NCBI GenBank assembly: GCA_038210245.1
Contig: JBBQWW010000038.1
Span: 1 to 31,438 of the forward strand
DNA length: 31,438 bases
Origin: Bog-756 sp038210245
Lineage (GTDB): Bacteria; Actinomycetota; Acidimicrobiia; Acidimicrobiales; RAAP-2
Direction of reading: 5' to 3'
Below are positions 1 through 7,544 of this stretch, one piece after another (within the stretch, counting starts at the first letter, position 1; the number at the start of each line of letters is the position of its first letter). The notes under the pieces were generated by a model that saw nothing but the letters and a program-made list of their open reading frames with translations, was not told where the DNA came from and did no database searches. Position numbers and translations under genes: made by a program.

Positions 1-2
1 TC

Positions 3-506
3 GTGTTCGTCCCGGCCGGGCTGGCCCTGTCGGTGGTGGAGGAGCTGCCCCGGCTGGCGGCGAGAGGGCGCGAGCGCTTGGGCGTGCGGGTCACCTCGGC
101 CCGGGCCGTGGGTCAGTTCGCGGTGAAGGCCGGTCATGACGAGTTCGTCCGCCGGTCGAGCGCATGGTTCCACCGTCCCGCCGCTCGACCCGCCGCCGAC
201 GGGGCGAAGACGCCGGCCACGTCCTCTGTGACCGATGGGGGCCCGGTTGGCGACTCGGCCACGGCACCTACGGCGGGGGAGGGGAGCTCGCCCCCGGGTG
301 GCCCGTCGGCCGCCAACGGCCACGTCCCCTCGGTGGACACGCTCTCCATCCCGGGGTTCGACACGTTGTCGGCGTCCCAGGTGGTCCAGCGCCTGGATGG
401 ACTCAACCGGTCCGAGCTGGTCTCGGTGCGGGCCTACGAGGCCTCAACGCGAGGTCGCCGCACCATCCTCAGCCGGGTGGACCAGCTGCTCGACGAGCGG
501 TCCTGA
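3..506 (+). CDS. DUF8129-like protein, C-terminal part (cut by window edge)
   Basis: The reading frame is open to the left edge, so this is probably the 3' part of a longer gene; GTG at 3 is only the first possible start. About 167 residues are visible. Residues 1-55 are a hydrophobic then basic helical stretch, 56-110 are Pro/Ala/Gly/Ser-rich and probably disordered, and the last 55 residues are compact, with the motif SIPGFDTLSASQVVQRLDGL followed by a RAYE and GRRTIL stretch. That tail resembles the small C-terminal domain seen in many actinobacterial membrane- or lipid-associated proteins (DUF8129). I know no biochemical function for it. A GNAT gene follows after 35 bases on the same strand, so the two may be cotranscribed. 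Real coding is likely; the function is open. Confidence 0.7.
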   Translation: MFVPAGLALSVVEELPRLAARGRERLGVRVTSARAVGQFAVKAGHDEFVRRSSAWFHRPAARPAADGAKTPATSSVTDGGPVGDSATAPTAGEGSSPPGGPSAANGHVPSVDTLSIPGFDTLSASQVVQRLDGLNRSELVSVRAYEASTRGRRTILSRVDQLLDERS

Positions 507-541
507 CCCCGGGCCCGGGGCCGGACCAACCAGGAGGTCAC

Positions 542-1063
542 GTGGAGTCGGTGCGGGCGGCGACGGACCACGATCGGGACCGCCTGGTGGAGCTGGGCCG
601 GGAGTTGGTGGCCGCCATCGCCGCCCAGCGCGGTGGACCGATGCTGGTGGAGCCGGAGTTGGGCGGCCCCACCGGGGCCGACATCGGCCTCCGGGTGGCC
701 GACCTGTTGGGACGACCCGATGCCCTGGTGCTGGTGGGTGCGCTCGACGAGGCGGTGGTGGCCTTCGCGGTGAGCACGGTGACCACGACGGGCGCCCAGG
801 GCGAAGACGGACGGGGGGGCGTCCGTCGGGGCCGATTCGAAGCCTGTTTCGTGGAGGAAGGCGGGCGCGGCGTGGGGGTGGGCCGTCTCCTGTTGGACCG
901 GTCGCTGGCCTGGCTGGGCGAGCAGGGCTGCGTCGGCGTGGACGGGACCGCCCTCCCCGGCGACCGGGCGGCCAAGACGTTCTACGAGGCGGCGGGGTTC
1001 AAGGCTCGGCTGCTCACCATGCACCGGGAACTGGACCCGACTGACGGCGCCGCACTCGACTGA
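542..1063 (+). CDS. GNAT-family N-acetyltransferase
   Basis: About 173 residues from GTG 542, which has a strong AGGAGG ribosome binding site at 532-537, four bases before the start. The same frame is open further upstream, but that part lies over the preceding gene and looks non-coding. The GNAT fold shows in the acetyl-CoA loop RGVGVGRLLLDRSLAWL (the R-x-x-G-x-G pattern) and in the closing motif AAKTFYEAAGF with a final beta strand. Such enzymes transfer an acetyl group from acetyl-CoA to an amine on a small molecule or protein. The substrate cannot be read from sequence. It lies 35 bases after the DUF8129-like gene and converges with the next minus-strand gene across about 30 bases. Confidence 0.85.
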   Translation: MESVRAATDHDRDRLVELGRELVAAIAAQRGGPMLVEPELGGPTGADIGLRVADLLGRPDALVLVGALDEAVVAFAVSTVTTTGAQGEDGRGGVRRGRFEACFVEEGGRGVGVGRLLLDRSLAWLGEQGCVGVDGTALPGDRAAKTFYEAAGFKARLLTMHRELDPTDGAALD

Positions 1064-1094
1064 GGCGGTCTGGCCACGGGCAGGAAGCCGTCAG

Positions 1095-2387
1095 TCAGGA
1101 GGCTCGGCGTCCAGGCGACGAGCGGGCCGGGACGGGCCGGCGCGGGCCCGGTGGTGGGGGGATGGGGATGCCCATCAGGCGGGCCAGCTCGGGTACGTAG
1201 CCGGAGGCCTTCCGGGCCGCGGCCAGGACGGTCTCGTCAGCGTCGGTGGGCAGGCCGGCCGGCTTGACCGTGCGGCGCACGGGGGACTCCACCACTACCT
1301 CCAGCAGGGCCAGCCACTGGTCGGGAGGCGTCTCTGCGGCCATGGCCAGTCCGGCGGCCTCGGCCAGACGCACGGCCAGCTCGGATGAGAGGCGGGTGGC
1401 CGGTTCGGGGGGGCGGATAGAGGCTCGGACGGCGTCCACAGTCCGGCCCTCGTCGAGGGCCGAGGTGATGCGCTCGACCCAGCGCTCGCGCAGGGCGGTG
1501 ACCCGCTGATCCAGCGCGGTGCGCAGGGCCGTGGCCATCTCCGTTCCCTCCTCGTCGAGGGTCACCGTCGAGGCCGAGGCCACGATGGACCGGAGCTCAC
1601 GGAGGGGTACGTCCTGGCCGGCGGCCCGGGCCGCGGCGGCCCGGTCCTTCCACGAGGCCAGGTTGATCACCGGGAGCAGCTGCTCGGCCAGAGCCAGCAA
1701 TGGTCCGGGGGTCACCTCGGGACGGCTCTCGGCCCGGGCCCGGGTGTTCTGCTCCTCGATGGCTTGGCGGACGGCGGGGATGCCGCCCTTCATGAGCTGT
1801 TCGGCCACCGGGAGCTGCTCGGGAGGCAGGGTGGCCAGGGCGGCATTGCGGTAGGTGCTGGACGGCGTGAGGCGACGCGGGTTGTCCCGACCCCCCGATT
1901 CGCGACCCCCTGGACGGGCCGGTCCGGTCCGCTTGCGGCCACCGGTCGAGTCGGACGGGGGCCCGGATCCGTCCCGGCCCCGGGACCGGGCGTCACCGCG
2001 CCCCCCACGGTCGCCATCCTCGGACCGCGGGCGTCGGTCGGCCGGACGACGGCCTCCGTCACGCGGGCCGTCAGAACGGTCGTCCCGCTGGCGCTTGGAC
2101 TTGGAGGCCAGCACCACGTTCACGTCCGGTCCACGCTGGGGGGTGCCGAGCACCTCGATCCGCTCGATGGATCGGATCTCCTTGCCCTTCTGAGGTAGCA
2201 GGGCGGTGACGGTGGTGCCGTCGAGGGTGGTCTCCACCTCGGCCCGGAGCACAGTCCCCACCCCGGATCCCTCGGGCACCAGGGCGGCCTCGACGGTACC
2301 CCGGGGCTGCTTGGCCCCGGCGGCGCGCCAGGTCCAGGTGGTGTCTCCGGCTTGACTGGTCAGTTCGACTTCGATGCGATGGGCCAT
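1095..2387 (-). CDS. Conserved hypothetical protein with disordered Arg/Asp/Gly linker
   Basis: About 430 residues from ATG at 2387; the frame is open to 2429, but the ATG begins the recognisable domain MAHRIEVELTSQAGD. Three parts are visible. Residues 1-95 form a beta-rich small domain with basic, hydrophobic strands. Residues 95-185 are a strongly charged, low-complexity stretch rich in R, D, G and S. Residues 185-430 are helical, with a SSTYRNAALATLPPEQLP opening and a Pro/Arg-rich tail. No catalytic motif is recognised. A basic disordered linker between two domains is often found in nucleic-acid-associated proteins, but that is inference. It is transcribed away from the HtrA gene, with which it shares a roughly 200-base divergent intergenic region. 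Confidence 0.7.
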   Translation of the reverse strand: MAHRIEVELTSQAGDTTWTWRAAGAKQPRGTVEAALVPEGSGVGTVLRAEVETTLDGTTVTALLPQKGKEIRSIERIEVLGTPQRGPDVNVVLASKSKRQRDDRSDGPRDGGRRPADRRPRSEDGDRGGRGDARSRGRDGSGPPSDSTGGRKRTGPARPGGRESGGRDNPRRLTPSSTYRNAALATLPPEQLPVAEQLMKGGIPAVRQAIEEQNTRARAESRPEVTPGPLLALAEQLLPVINLASWKDRAAAARAAGQDVPLRELRSIVASASTVTLDEEGTEMATALRTALDQRVTALRERWVERITSALDEGRTVDAVRASIRPPEPATRLSSELAVRLAEAAGLAMAAETPPDQWLALLEVVVESPVRRTVKPAGLPTDADETVLAAARKASGYVPELARLMGIPIPPPPGPRRPVPARSSPGRRAS

Positions 2388-2502
2388 ACCGGGCGACAGG
2401 CTACTGCCGAAGACGCCCCTGGTCCGCACGTCGGTCCTGACCGGCCGCTAAGAAGGGGGTAAGAACCGTCTGAAATGCAGGTTTACGTCACCACCGCCAC
2501 CG

Positions 2503-2508
2503 TACGAT
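2503..2508 (+). promoter_or_regulatory. Putative -10 box (TACGAT) of the HtrA gene
   Basis: TACGAT lies six bases before GTG 2515 and about 75 bases before the better start at 2584. A weak TTTACG at 2482-2487 could act as the -35, with a short 15-base spacer. Transcription would begin near 2515 and leave a roughly 70-base leader ending in the GAGGAGG ribosome binding site at 2571-2577. Supported only by sequence resemblance. Confidence 0.35.
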
Positions 2509-2583
2509 GGCGCGGTGGATGGGGGCCGTCGCCGGCCCACGACGCGGTACCGGGCAGGTGTCCGCGGTTCGAGGAGGCAGTGG

Positions 2584-4065
2584 ATGGATCAGTCCGATAC
2601 CGACGGCCACGCCGCCGACGAGGCCGCCCCGACGACTGGTGCTGTGCCCCTGGGCCCGGCGACCACCTCGTCCGTACCCACCGATCCGACCCAGCCCGTC
2701 CCCACCGATCCGACGGCGCCATTCCTCCCGTCGCCCTGGCTGGAGTCGCCGGCCACGGCTGCTCCGGTGGCCGGCGGTGGGGACGGGGCCCTGGAGCCGG
2801 TCCGGCGTCCCGAGCCGTCGACCGGTGTACCGGTGTGGGGCCCGGTCGTAACCCCACCCGGCGGCGACCTACCGCCCCCGGCCGCGGGACCGAAGGCGGG
2901 TCACCGGGGACCAGGTTGGATGTGGTCGGTGGTGGCGCTGGCTGCCGCGCTGGCCGGAGCCCTGATCGGAGGCGGCATCGTGGCCGCCACCAACCACAGC
3001 GACAACGGGGCCACGGTCAAGGAGATCTCGGCCGGTCCGGCCTTGCTCAATGGAACCACCAACATCGAGACGGTCATCGGAAAGGTACTTCCGGCCATCG
3101 TCTCCATCGACGCCAAAGGGCCGGCGTCGACGTCGCAGTCGCCGTTCGGGGGCACATCCGGAGTACAGGAGGACCAGGGCACGGGGATGATCATCACCTC
3201 CAGCGGCGAAGTGGTGACCAACAATCACGTCATCGCCGGGGCCTCCACCATCACCGTGACCCTGTATGGCAGCGTGAAAGCCCTGCCGGCCACGCTGGTG
3301 GACACCGATCCCACCAACGACGTGGCCTTGCTGCAGATCAGCGACCAGTCCAATCTGCCCACCGTGGCCTACGGTAACTCTGACAACGTGCAGGTGGGTG
3401 ACGCCGTGGTGGCCATCGGCAACGCCCTCGGCCTGGCCGCCGGTACTCCGACGGTGACGCAAGGGATCATCTCAGCCAAGGGTCGATCGGTGCAGGCCGG
3501 CGACTCGTCCGGGAACACCACCGAGAATCTGACCAACATGTTCCAGACCGATGCCGCCATCAACCCGGGGAACTCGGGCGGCCCGTTGGTGGACAGCTCG
3601 GGTCGGGTCATCGGCATGAACACGGCGGTGGCCTCGAGCGCCGACGGCACCTCGCAAGCCCAGAACATCGGGTTCGCGATCCCGTCCAACAAGATCGAGA
3701 AGCTCCTCCCGGCGTTGCGGAGCAAGTCCATCAGCAGCCGACCGACCTCCGGCGCCGCCTTCCTCGGGGTGTCCCTCGAGACCCTGACCAGCCAGCTCCG
3801 CAGCCAGTACAACTTCGAGCCCACGCAGGGCGCGGTGGTCCTGCAGGTGCAGAGCGGCAGCCCGGCCGCCAGTGCCGGACTGCAGCAGGGTGATGTGATC
3901 ACCTCGTTCCAGGGCAAGCCGGTGACCAGCGCCGATCAGCTGGCGGCAGCCATCCAGGCCGACAAGCCGGGGCAGAGAGTCAAGATCGGCATCTACCGGG
4001 GTCAGGACCAGATGACCGTCACTGCCACCCTGGGCGCCAATAGCACCGCGGCGTCGAACGGCTGA
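2584..4065 (+). CDS. Membrane-anchored HtrA/DegP-type serine protease with PDZ domain
   Basis: Start chosen at ATG 2584, six bases after GAGGAGG (2571-2577); an in-frame GTG at 2515 would add 23 Arg-rich residues. The protein is about 493 aa. Residues 1-110 are a cytoplasmic Pro/Thr-rich tail and about 114-136 form one transmembrane helix, so the protease faces outside. The trypsin-like domain carries the triad: His about 215 in TNNHVI, Asp about 246 in NDVALL, Ser about 331 in NPGNSGGPLVD. One PDZ domain covers about residues 375-480 (FLGVSLETL, then AASAGLQQGDVI). HtrA proteases degrade or refold damaged envelope proteins, and the layout matches the actinobacterial DegP/PepD group. It is complete and has no obvious operon partner; the next gene starts 131 bases later. 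Confidence 0.93.
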   Translation: MDQSDTDGHAADEAAPTTGAVPLGPATTSSVPTDPTQPVPTDPTAPFLPSPWLESPATAAPVAGGGDGALEPVRRPEPSTGVPVWGPVVTPPGGDLPPPAAGPKAGHRGPGWMWSVVALAAALAGALIGGGIVAATNHSDNGATVKEISAGPALLNGTTNIETVIGKVLPAIVSIDAKGPASTSQSPFGGTSGVQEDQGTGMIITSSGEVVTNNHVIAGASTITVTLYGSVKALPATLVDTDPTNDVALLQISDQSNLPTVAYGNSDNVQVGDAVVAIGNALGLAAGTPTVTQGIISAKGRSVQAGDSSGNTTENLTNMFQTDAAINPGNSGGPLVDSSGRVIGMNTAVASSADGTSQAQNIGFAIPSNKIEKLLPALRSKSISSRPTSGAAFLGVSLETLTSQLRSQYNFEPTQGAVVLQVQSGSPAASAGLQQGDVITSFQGKPVTSADQLAAAIQADKPGQRVKIGIYRGQDQMTVTATLGANSTAASNG

Positions 4066-4122
4066 GGCCGTGGGAGTGCATCCGACGGGCAGCGACGCGC
4101 ACCGGTACGGTCCGGTTTCCCC

Positions 4123-4128
4123 TACGGT
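4123..4128 (+). promoter_or_regulatory. Putative -10 box (TACGGT) for leaderless transcription
   Basis: TACGGT ends seven bases before ATG 4135. This is the spacing expected when transcription starts on or next to the start codon, as is common in actinobacteria. No convincing -35 is visible. It would drive the 21-codon ORF and the nitroreductase coupled to it. Confidence 0.3.
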
Positions 4129-4134
4129 CGGGGC

Positions 4135-4200
4135 ATGAGCGACGCTCAAGTGGATCGAGGGATCCCGTGGGATAGCGGGCGAATGACGGGGACCCGATGA
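4135..4200 (+). CDS. Possible 21-aa leader ORF coupled to the nitroreductase
   Basis: ATG 4135 opens a 21-codon frame (MSDAQVDRGIPWDSGRMTGT, then R) whose TGA at 4198-4200 overlaps the nitroreductase ATG at 4197 as ATGA. A TACGGT -10-like box lies just upstream and the nitroreductase has no clear Shine-Dalgarno of its own, so termination-reinitiation is a reasonable way to translate it. The peptide resembles nothing known to me and may matter only as a translational coupler. It could also be chance. Confidence 0.3.
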   Translation: MSDAQVDRGIPWDSGRMTGTR

Positions 4201-4781
4201 CCGGCGGAGGGCTGACTATCACCGGGCTGGCCGCACCCCGGGTCGAGCCGGCCCCCGACGGGACGCCTCCGGACGGGCACCAGCTGGACCAGATCCTGGC
4301 TGCGGCGACCACCGTGCCCGATCATGGCGGACTGCGACCGTGGCGCTTCGCTGTGGTACGCGGGGCGGGGAGGGACCGGTTCGGAGAGGCACTGGTGGCC
4401 GGACTGCTCGAGGCTCGGGGTGACGGCGTGCCGGAAGGTGCAGTGAACAAGATGCGGGGGAAGGCCTACGCCGCCCCGTGTGCGGTGATGCTCATCGCCT
4501 CACCCCGGCTGGAGTCCAACGTCCCCGAGTGGGAGCAGGTGGTCTCGGCGTCGTGCACCGGATACGCCGTGGTGCTCGGGGCCACCGCCCTCGGCCTGGG
4601 AGCGGTGTGGAAGAGCGCCCCGGTCCTCGACAGCGGCCCGGTGCGAACCCTCTTCGCTGCTGCCGATCACGAACGACTGCTCGGATGGGTCAACCTGGGA
4701 TCCCCGGGGGAGCCGTCCCGCAAGAAGAGCGCCGGACCGGACGAGCCCGAACCGGGGCCCCCGATCACGATGATCGGCTGA
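4197..4781 (+). CDS. Nitroreductase family protein (YdjA-like)
   Basis: 194 residues, typical of the small YdjA-type nitroreductases. The FMN-binding signature PDHGGLRPWRFAVVRG is at about residues 41-56, followed by a helix ending in NKMRGKAYAAPCAVMLIA. The central GYAVVLGATALGLGAVWKS is the second conserved block of the fold, and LLGWVNLGSP marks the C-terminal strand. Such enzymes are homodimeric FMN oxidoreductases that use NAD(P)H; physiological substrates are mostly unknown. The start ATG 4197 overlaps the stop of a possible 21-codon ORF. Its 3' end overlaps the convergent HAD phosphatase gene by 17 bases, so the two transcripts are antisense at their ends. Confidence 0.88.
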   Translation: MTGGGLTITGLAAPRVEPAPDGTPPDGHQLDQILAAATTVPDHGGLRPWRFAVVRGAGRDRFGEALVAGLLEARGDGVPEGAVNKMRGKAYAAPCAVMLIASPRLESNVPEWEQVVSASCTGYAVVLGATALGLGAVWKSAPVLDSGPVRTLFAAADHERLLGWVNLGSPGEPSRKKSAGPDEPEPGPPITMIG

Positions 4782-5457
4782 GGGCCGAAGCCAGGACGTC
4801 AACCAGGGACAGCTGGTCGAGCGAGTCCACCCGCAGGTGGGCGGCGGACAGGTCGAGGTCCTGGGTGAGCGGATGGGGGACGGCCACCGTGTAGAGCCCG
4901 GCATCCACGGCGGCGGCCACGCCGTGGGGGGAGTCCTCTACCGCCACCGACCGGGCCGGATCGGCTCCGAGCTGGGCGCAGGCCAGAAGGTACGAGGTGG
5001 GTGCAGGCTTGGCCGGCACCTCGTCGCTGCGGCACACCAGGGTGGTGAAGCGGGGTCGGATCCCGAGGAGGTCGAGCTGGCCTTCGACCCACCGAGAGGG
5101 CGACGACGAGGCCACGCCCACGGGGATGCCCAGGGTGGCTGCTTCGTCCAGCCAGTGGAGTATCCCCGGGCGCAGGGGCTGGAGCGCTTGGATCTCGTCC
5201 CGACGAAGCCGGCGACCTTCGTGCCGTGCCGGGTCGAGCGGCCGGCCCACCCGGGCCTCCAGCTCCACCCACGGGTCGAACAGGTCGTCTCCGCCGCCGA
5301 TGTTCTGCTGCCATTCAGCCAGTTCCAGTTGCTGACCGTGGTCGTCCCACAGCTCGGCCCACGACCGGTAGAGCGACTCCTCGGTGTCAAGGATGGTGCC
5401 GTCGAAGTCGAGGACCAGGCACCCGTGGGGGAGGGGGGCCGGGGAGTCAGTAGTCAT
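4765..5457 (-). CDS. HAD-superfamily phosphatase / beta-phosphoglucomutase-like hydrolase
   Basis: 230 residues. HAD motif I is LDFDGTILDTE (nucleophile Asp 17, acid/base Asp 19), with a helical cap at about residues 25-100. Motif II is VASSSPS, motif III is the Lys in VPAKPAP, and motif IV is VAVEDSPHGVAAAVDAG with the metal-binding acidic pair. This pattern fits the CbbY/beta-phosphoglucomutase subgroup, which hydrolyses or isomerises small sugar phosphates. The exact substrate is not predictable. The ATG at 5457 lies four bases after the methyltransferase stop, so it is the last gene of a minus-strand operon (zinc-ribbon protein, methyltransferase, HAD). Its 3' end overlaps the convergent nitroreductase gene. 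Confidence 0.88.
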   Translation of the reverse strand: MTTDSPAPLPHGCLVLDFDGTILDTEESLYRSWAELWDDHGQQLELAEWQQNIGGGDDLFDPWVELEARVGRPLDPARHEGRRLRRDEIQALQPLRPGILHWLDEAATLGIPVGVASSSPSRWVEGQLDLLGIRPRFTTLVCRSDEVPAKPAPTSYLLACAQLGADPARSVAVEDSPHGVAAAVDAGLYTVAVPHPLTQDLDLSAAHLRVDSLDQLSLVDVLASALSRSS

Positions 5458-5461
5458 GGAG

Positions 5462-6229
5462 TCATCGGGCGCCGGGGCCGACCACCAGGCGCAGAGAGCC
5501 CATGAAGGTCGGCTGATGCCGCAGGTGTCCGAACCGCTCGTCCCAGCGGCCCGAGGCCAGGTCCGACGTCAAGTTATCCACAGCTCGGGTCTCGGCGTCG
5601 GCCCCCACGAAGCTCCAGGCGGACTGGGACCCCCGCACGGCAGGATCGAGGAAGGCCTCGGGACGTCCATAGAAGGCCTCGGTGAAGCCGTCGGAACAGT
5701 CGAAGGGCACCGGGACGGGCACCACGATGGTGCGCGGTCCCAGCGCGTCGATGATCGAGTCGATGGACGGATACCGGCGGGTCTCGGCGGAGTACAACTC
5801 CGGGGAGTACTGGGCCAGCCAGAGGGTGTCGAGGGCCTCGGGGTCGAAGGTCAGCACTACCACCGGCCCGACGGTCACGCGGCGGAGCTCGGCCAGGCCG
5901 GCTGCCGGGTCGGGCCACTGGTGGATGGTGACCGTGGCCATGGTGGAGGTGACGGCGTCATCGGCCAGGGGGAGGGCACCGGCCACGGCGCGGACGGCCG
6001 GAGCCGAGCCAGTCGAGCGCTGGGCCAGCATGGCCTCCGACGGCTCGACGGCCAGGACCGCCCGGCCCGACGGCTCGTAAGAGCCGGAACCGGCGCCCAC
6101 ATTGAGCACGGCTCCGGTCCGAGCCAGCGCCGAGTGGATCAGCTGGGCGATCCTCGGATCGCTCCGTCGGTGAGTGGCGTAGCCCATCCCGTACCGGGAG
6201 TAGTCGACGTCGCCGGGCGGTTGGGCCAC
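5462..6229 (-). CDS. Class I SAM-dependent methyltransferase
   Basis: About 255 residues from GTG 6229. The frame stays open to 6412, but that part lies inside the preceding small gene. GTG 6229 shares its first base with that gene's TAG stop (TAGTG), which indicates translational coupling, and the protein then begins with a typical DYSRYGMGYATHRRSDPRI stretch. SAM motif I is VLNVGAGSGSYEPSG, with the acidic AVEPSEAML strand end after it, then GALPLADDAVTSTMAT (motif II-like) and LRRVTVGPVVVLTFDP. The C-terminal half resembles the UbiE/Methyltransf_11 type with a substrate lid. Substrate unknown. The downstream HAD gene starts four bases later. Confidence 0.85.
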   Translation of the reverse strand: MAQPPGDVDYSRYGMGYATHRRSDPRIAQLIHSALARTGAVLNVGAGSGSYEPSGRAVLAVEPSEAMLAQRSTGSAPAVRAVAGALPLADDAVTSTMATVTIHQWPDPAAGLAELRRVTVGPVVVLTFDPEALDTLWLAQYSPELYSAETRRYPSIDSIIDALGPRTIVVPVPVPFDCSDGFTEAFYGRPEAFLDPAVRGSQSAWSFVGADAETRAVDNLTSDLASGRWDERFGHLRHQPTFMGSLRLVVGPGAR

Positions 6230-6477
6230 TACCCCCACTGGGCCATGGGCGGCCCAAATCCCGCGTCGGCGGCACATCCACCGCACAGATCCAAACGCCG
6301 CGCCCCGGGCCGGTCCGACGCGGCCACCCGCCGCCAGCCATACCGGCGGGCCTCTTCGAGGCAGGCCGACTCTGACCATCGGGGCGAGGTCCGGGTGCCG
6401 CACTTGCCGCACGTGCGGAAAAACACGTCGTCGTCGTAGAGATCGTCGAAGTTCAACTCGTCGGGGTCATAATCCAT
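6229..6477 (-). CDS. Small zinc-ribbon-like protein, 82 aa
   Basis: 82 residues from ATG 6477, with GGAG seven bases upstream on the minus strand; an extension to 6525 is possible but lacks this signal. The N-terminus is very acidic (about 10 Asp/Glu in the first 18 residues). A CGKCG pair (Cys 23, Cys 26) and an LCGGCA pair (Cys 65, Cys 68) could bind one zinc. No known family name comes to mind. It is the first gene of the minus-strand set; its stop overlaps the methyltransferase start. It is divergent from the Ddn-like reductase gene, with about 155 bases between the two starts. Confidence 0.65.
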   Translation of the reverse strand: MDYDPDELNFDDLYDDDVFFRTCGKCGTRTSPRWSESACLEEARRYGWRRVAASDRPGARRLDLCGGCAADAGFGPPMAQWG

Positions 6478-6556
6478 GGTGGGCTCCGCTATGAGGATAC
6501 CGCCGGGCCGGGCGGATCGAGGCACGAGTCAACCGTTACCGTCTGGTCGGTGGACG

Positions 6557-6562
6557 TATGAT
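6557..6562 (+). promoter_or_regulatory. Putative -10 box (TATGAT) for the Ddn-like gene
   Basis: TATGAT is a five-of-six match to TATAAT and lies in the divergent intergenic region, with a weak TTACCG at 6536-6541 as a possible -35 (15-base spacer). Transcription would start near 6569, about 65 bases before ATG 6634. Moderate resemblance only. Confidence 0.35.
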
Positions 6563-6633
6563 TGGGCCGACGGATCCTCGGCCAGGTGGCCGGATGCCGT
6601 GCACTACGCCGATCCCGAGAGATGGAGATCACC

Positions 6634-7047
6634 ATGGCCGAGCCCAACGACTTCAACACGCAGATCATCGAGGAGTTCCGGGCCAACGAGGGAGTCGTGG
6701 GTGGGCCCTTCGAAGGGGCGCCCCTCCTGCTCCTCACCACCACCGGGGCCAAGTCGGGGGAGCCCCGGACGAGCCCGATGATGTATCGGTCCGAAGACGA
6801 ACGGATGTTCGTGTTCGCCTCCAAGGCGGGGGCGCCGACCAATCCCGACTGGTACCACAACCTGGTCGCCACTCCGGAGGTGACCGTGGAGGTGGGGGTA
6901 GAGCGGTTCGGCGCCCGGGCCATCGAGGTGAGGGGCGCGGAACGGGATCGGATCTATGCGGCTCAGGCCACCGAGTACCCGGGGTTCGCCGAGTACGAGG
7001 CCAAGACCGATCGGATCATTCCCGTGGTGGAGCTCGTTCGTCAGTAG
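6634..7047 (+). CDS. Deazaflavin (F420)-dependent nitroreductase/quinone reductase family protein
   Basis: 137 residues from ATG 6634, with GGAG six bases upstream; the same frame is open to 6562 but without a start signal. The Ddn-family split-barrel signatures are visible: LLLLTTTGAKSGEPRTSP at about residues 31-48, then FVFASKAGAPTNPDWYHNL, with PEVTVEVGVERFGARAIEV as the closing strands and a C-terminal helix. Members use reduced F420 to reduce quinones or nitro compounds, often at the membrane surface, so the host should make F420, as many actinobacteria do. The length is normal for the family. The substrate cannot be deduced. The gene stands alone, between a divergent small gene and a downstream C-x2-C protein. 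Confidence 0.87.
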   Translation: MAEPNDFNTQIIEEFRANEGVVGGPFEGAPLLLLTTTGAKSGEPRTSPMMYRSEDERMFVFASKAGAPTNPDWYHNLVATPEVTVEVGVERFGARAIEVRGAERDRIYAAQATEYPGFAEYEAKTDRIIPVVELVRQ

Positions 7048-7111
7048 CCGCTGAGATCCGGATCGACTGACAACCACCGGCTGGGTCCCCGCCGGGACAG
7101 CCCAGTCCCCC

Positions 7112-7117
7112 TAATAT
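7112..7117 (+). promoter_or_regulatory. Putative -10 box (TAATAT), leaderless gene
   Basis: TAATAT lies seven bases before GTG 7125 in otherwise GC-rich DNA, and no Shine-Dalgarno precedes that start. The spacing predicts a leaderless mRNA for the downstream small gene. No -35 is clear. Confidence 0.45.
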
Positions 7118-7124
7118 CGTCACC

Positions 7125-7475
7125 GTGACGAAATCAGTTGATACACCCAGGTGCGGGTGGTGCCACCGCCCGCTGCCCCAATTCCCCGGGCCAGGGCGAC
7201 CACGGCGGTTCTGCGGTGCCGCCCACCGTCAACGGGCCTACGAGGCCCGGCGGCGAGCCGACTCCCTCAGCGTTCCCGTCGGCCAGGTCATCGTGTCCGA
7301 GGACGACCTCCGGCGGGTACACGATCGCCTGTACCGGTTGGAGACGGCGGTTGAGGATGTCGAGGCCGACCTGGGCGATCGGCCCTCTGCCCAGGCCTAC
7401 CGGGCGGCGTTCGAGCACCTCTACGAAGCGGCAAAGGACCTGGTGGGAGTGGTCGTGGAGCCGGTCAGGCAGTAG
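7125..7475 (+). CDS. Small conserved actinobacterial C-x2-C protein
   Basis: 116 residues from GTG 7125, probably a leaderless start because TAATAT sits seven bases upstream. The N-terminal 40 residues contain RCGWCHRPLP and later GRPRRFCGAAHRQRAYEARR, a compact Cys/His cluster (CxxC, then Cys and His) that could hold a zinc, followed by a basic helix. Residues 50-116 are helical and acidic, with a possible coiled coil around RRVHDRLYRLETAVEDVEADL. Short proteins with this arrangement are common in actinobacteria and have no assigned function known to me. A role in nucleic-acid binding is possible but unproven. It is the last clearly core-like gene before the accessory region. Confidence 0.65.
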   Translation: MTKSVDTPRCGWCHRPLPQFPGPGRPRRFCGAAHRQRAYEARRRADSLSVPVGQVIVSEDDLRRVHDRLYRLETAVEDVEADLGDRPSAQAYRAAFEHLYEAAKDLVGVVVEPVRQ

Positions 7476-7510
7476 AAGTCGGGCGATCTGGTCCCCTGCC
7501 AAGAACGCCG

Positions 7511-7524
7511 ATAATGTATATTAT
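7511..7524. repeat. AT-only-stem palindrome ATAAT-GTAT-ATTAT
   Basis: ATAAT (7511-7515) and ATTAT (7520-7524) are perfect inverted repeats around GTAT. A 14-base run with one G and no C is rare in this window. It may be a protein-binding site or an old mobile-element boundary. Confidence 0.4.
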
Positions 7525-7544
7525 GTCAGGTAAATCAAATCGGT

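Noticed and set aside
506..525. CCCGGGCCCGGG palindrome after the first gene as a terminator
   Set aside because: A simple GC run with no loop or U-tract, and it lies only about 15 bases before the ribosome binding site of the next same-strand gene.
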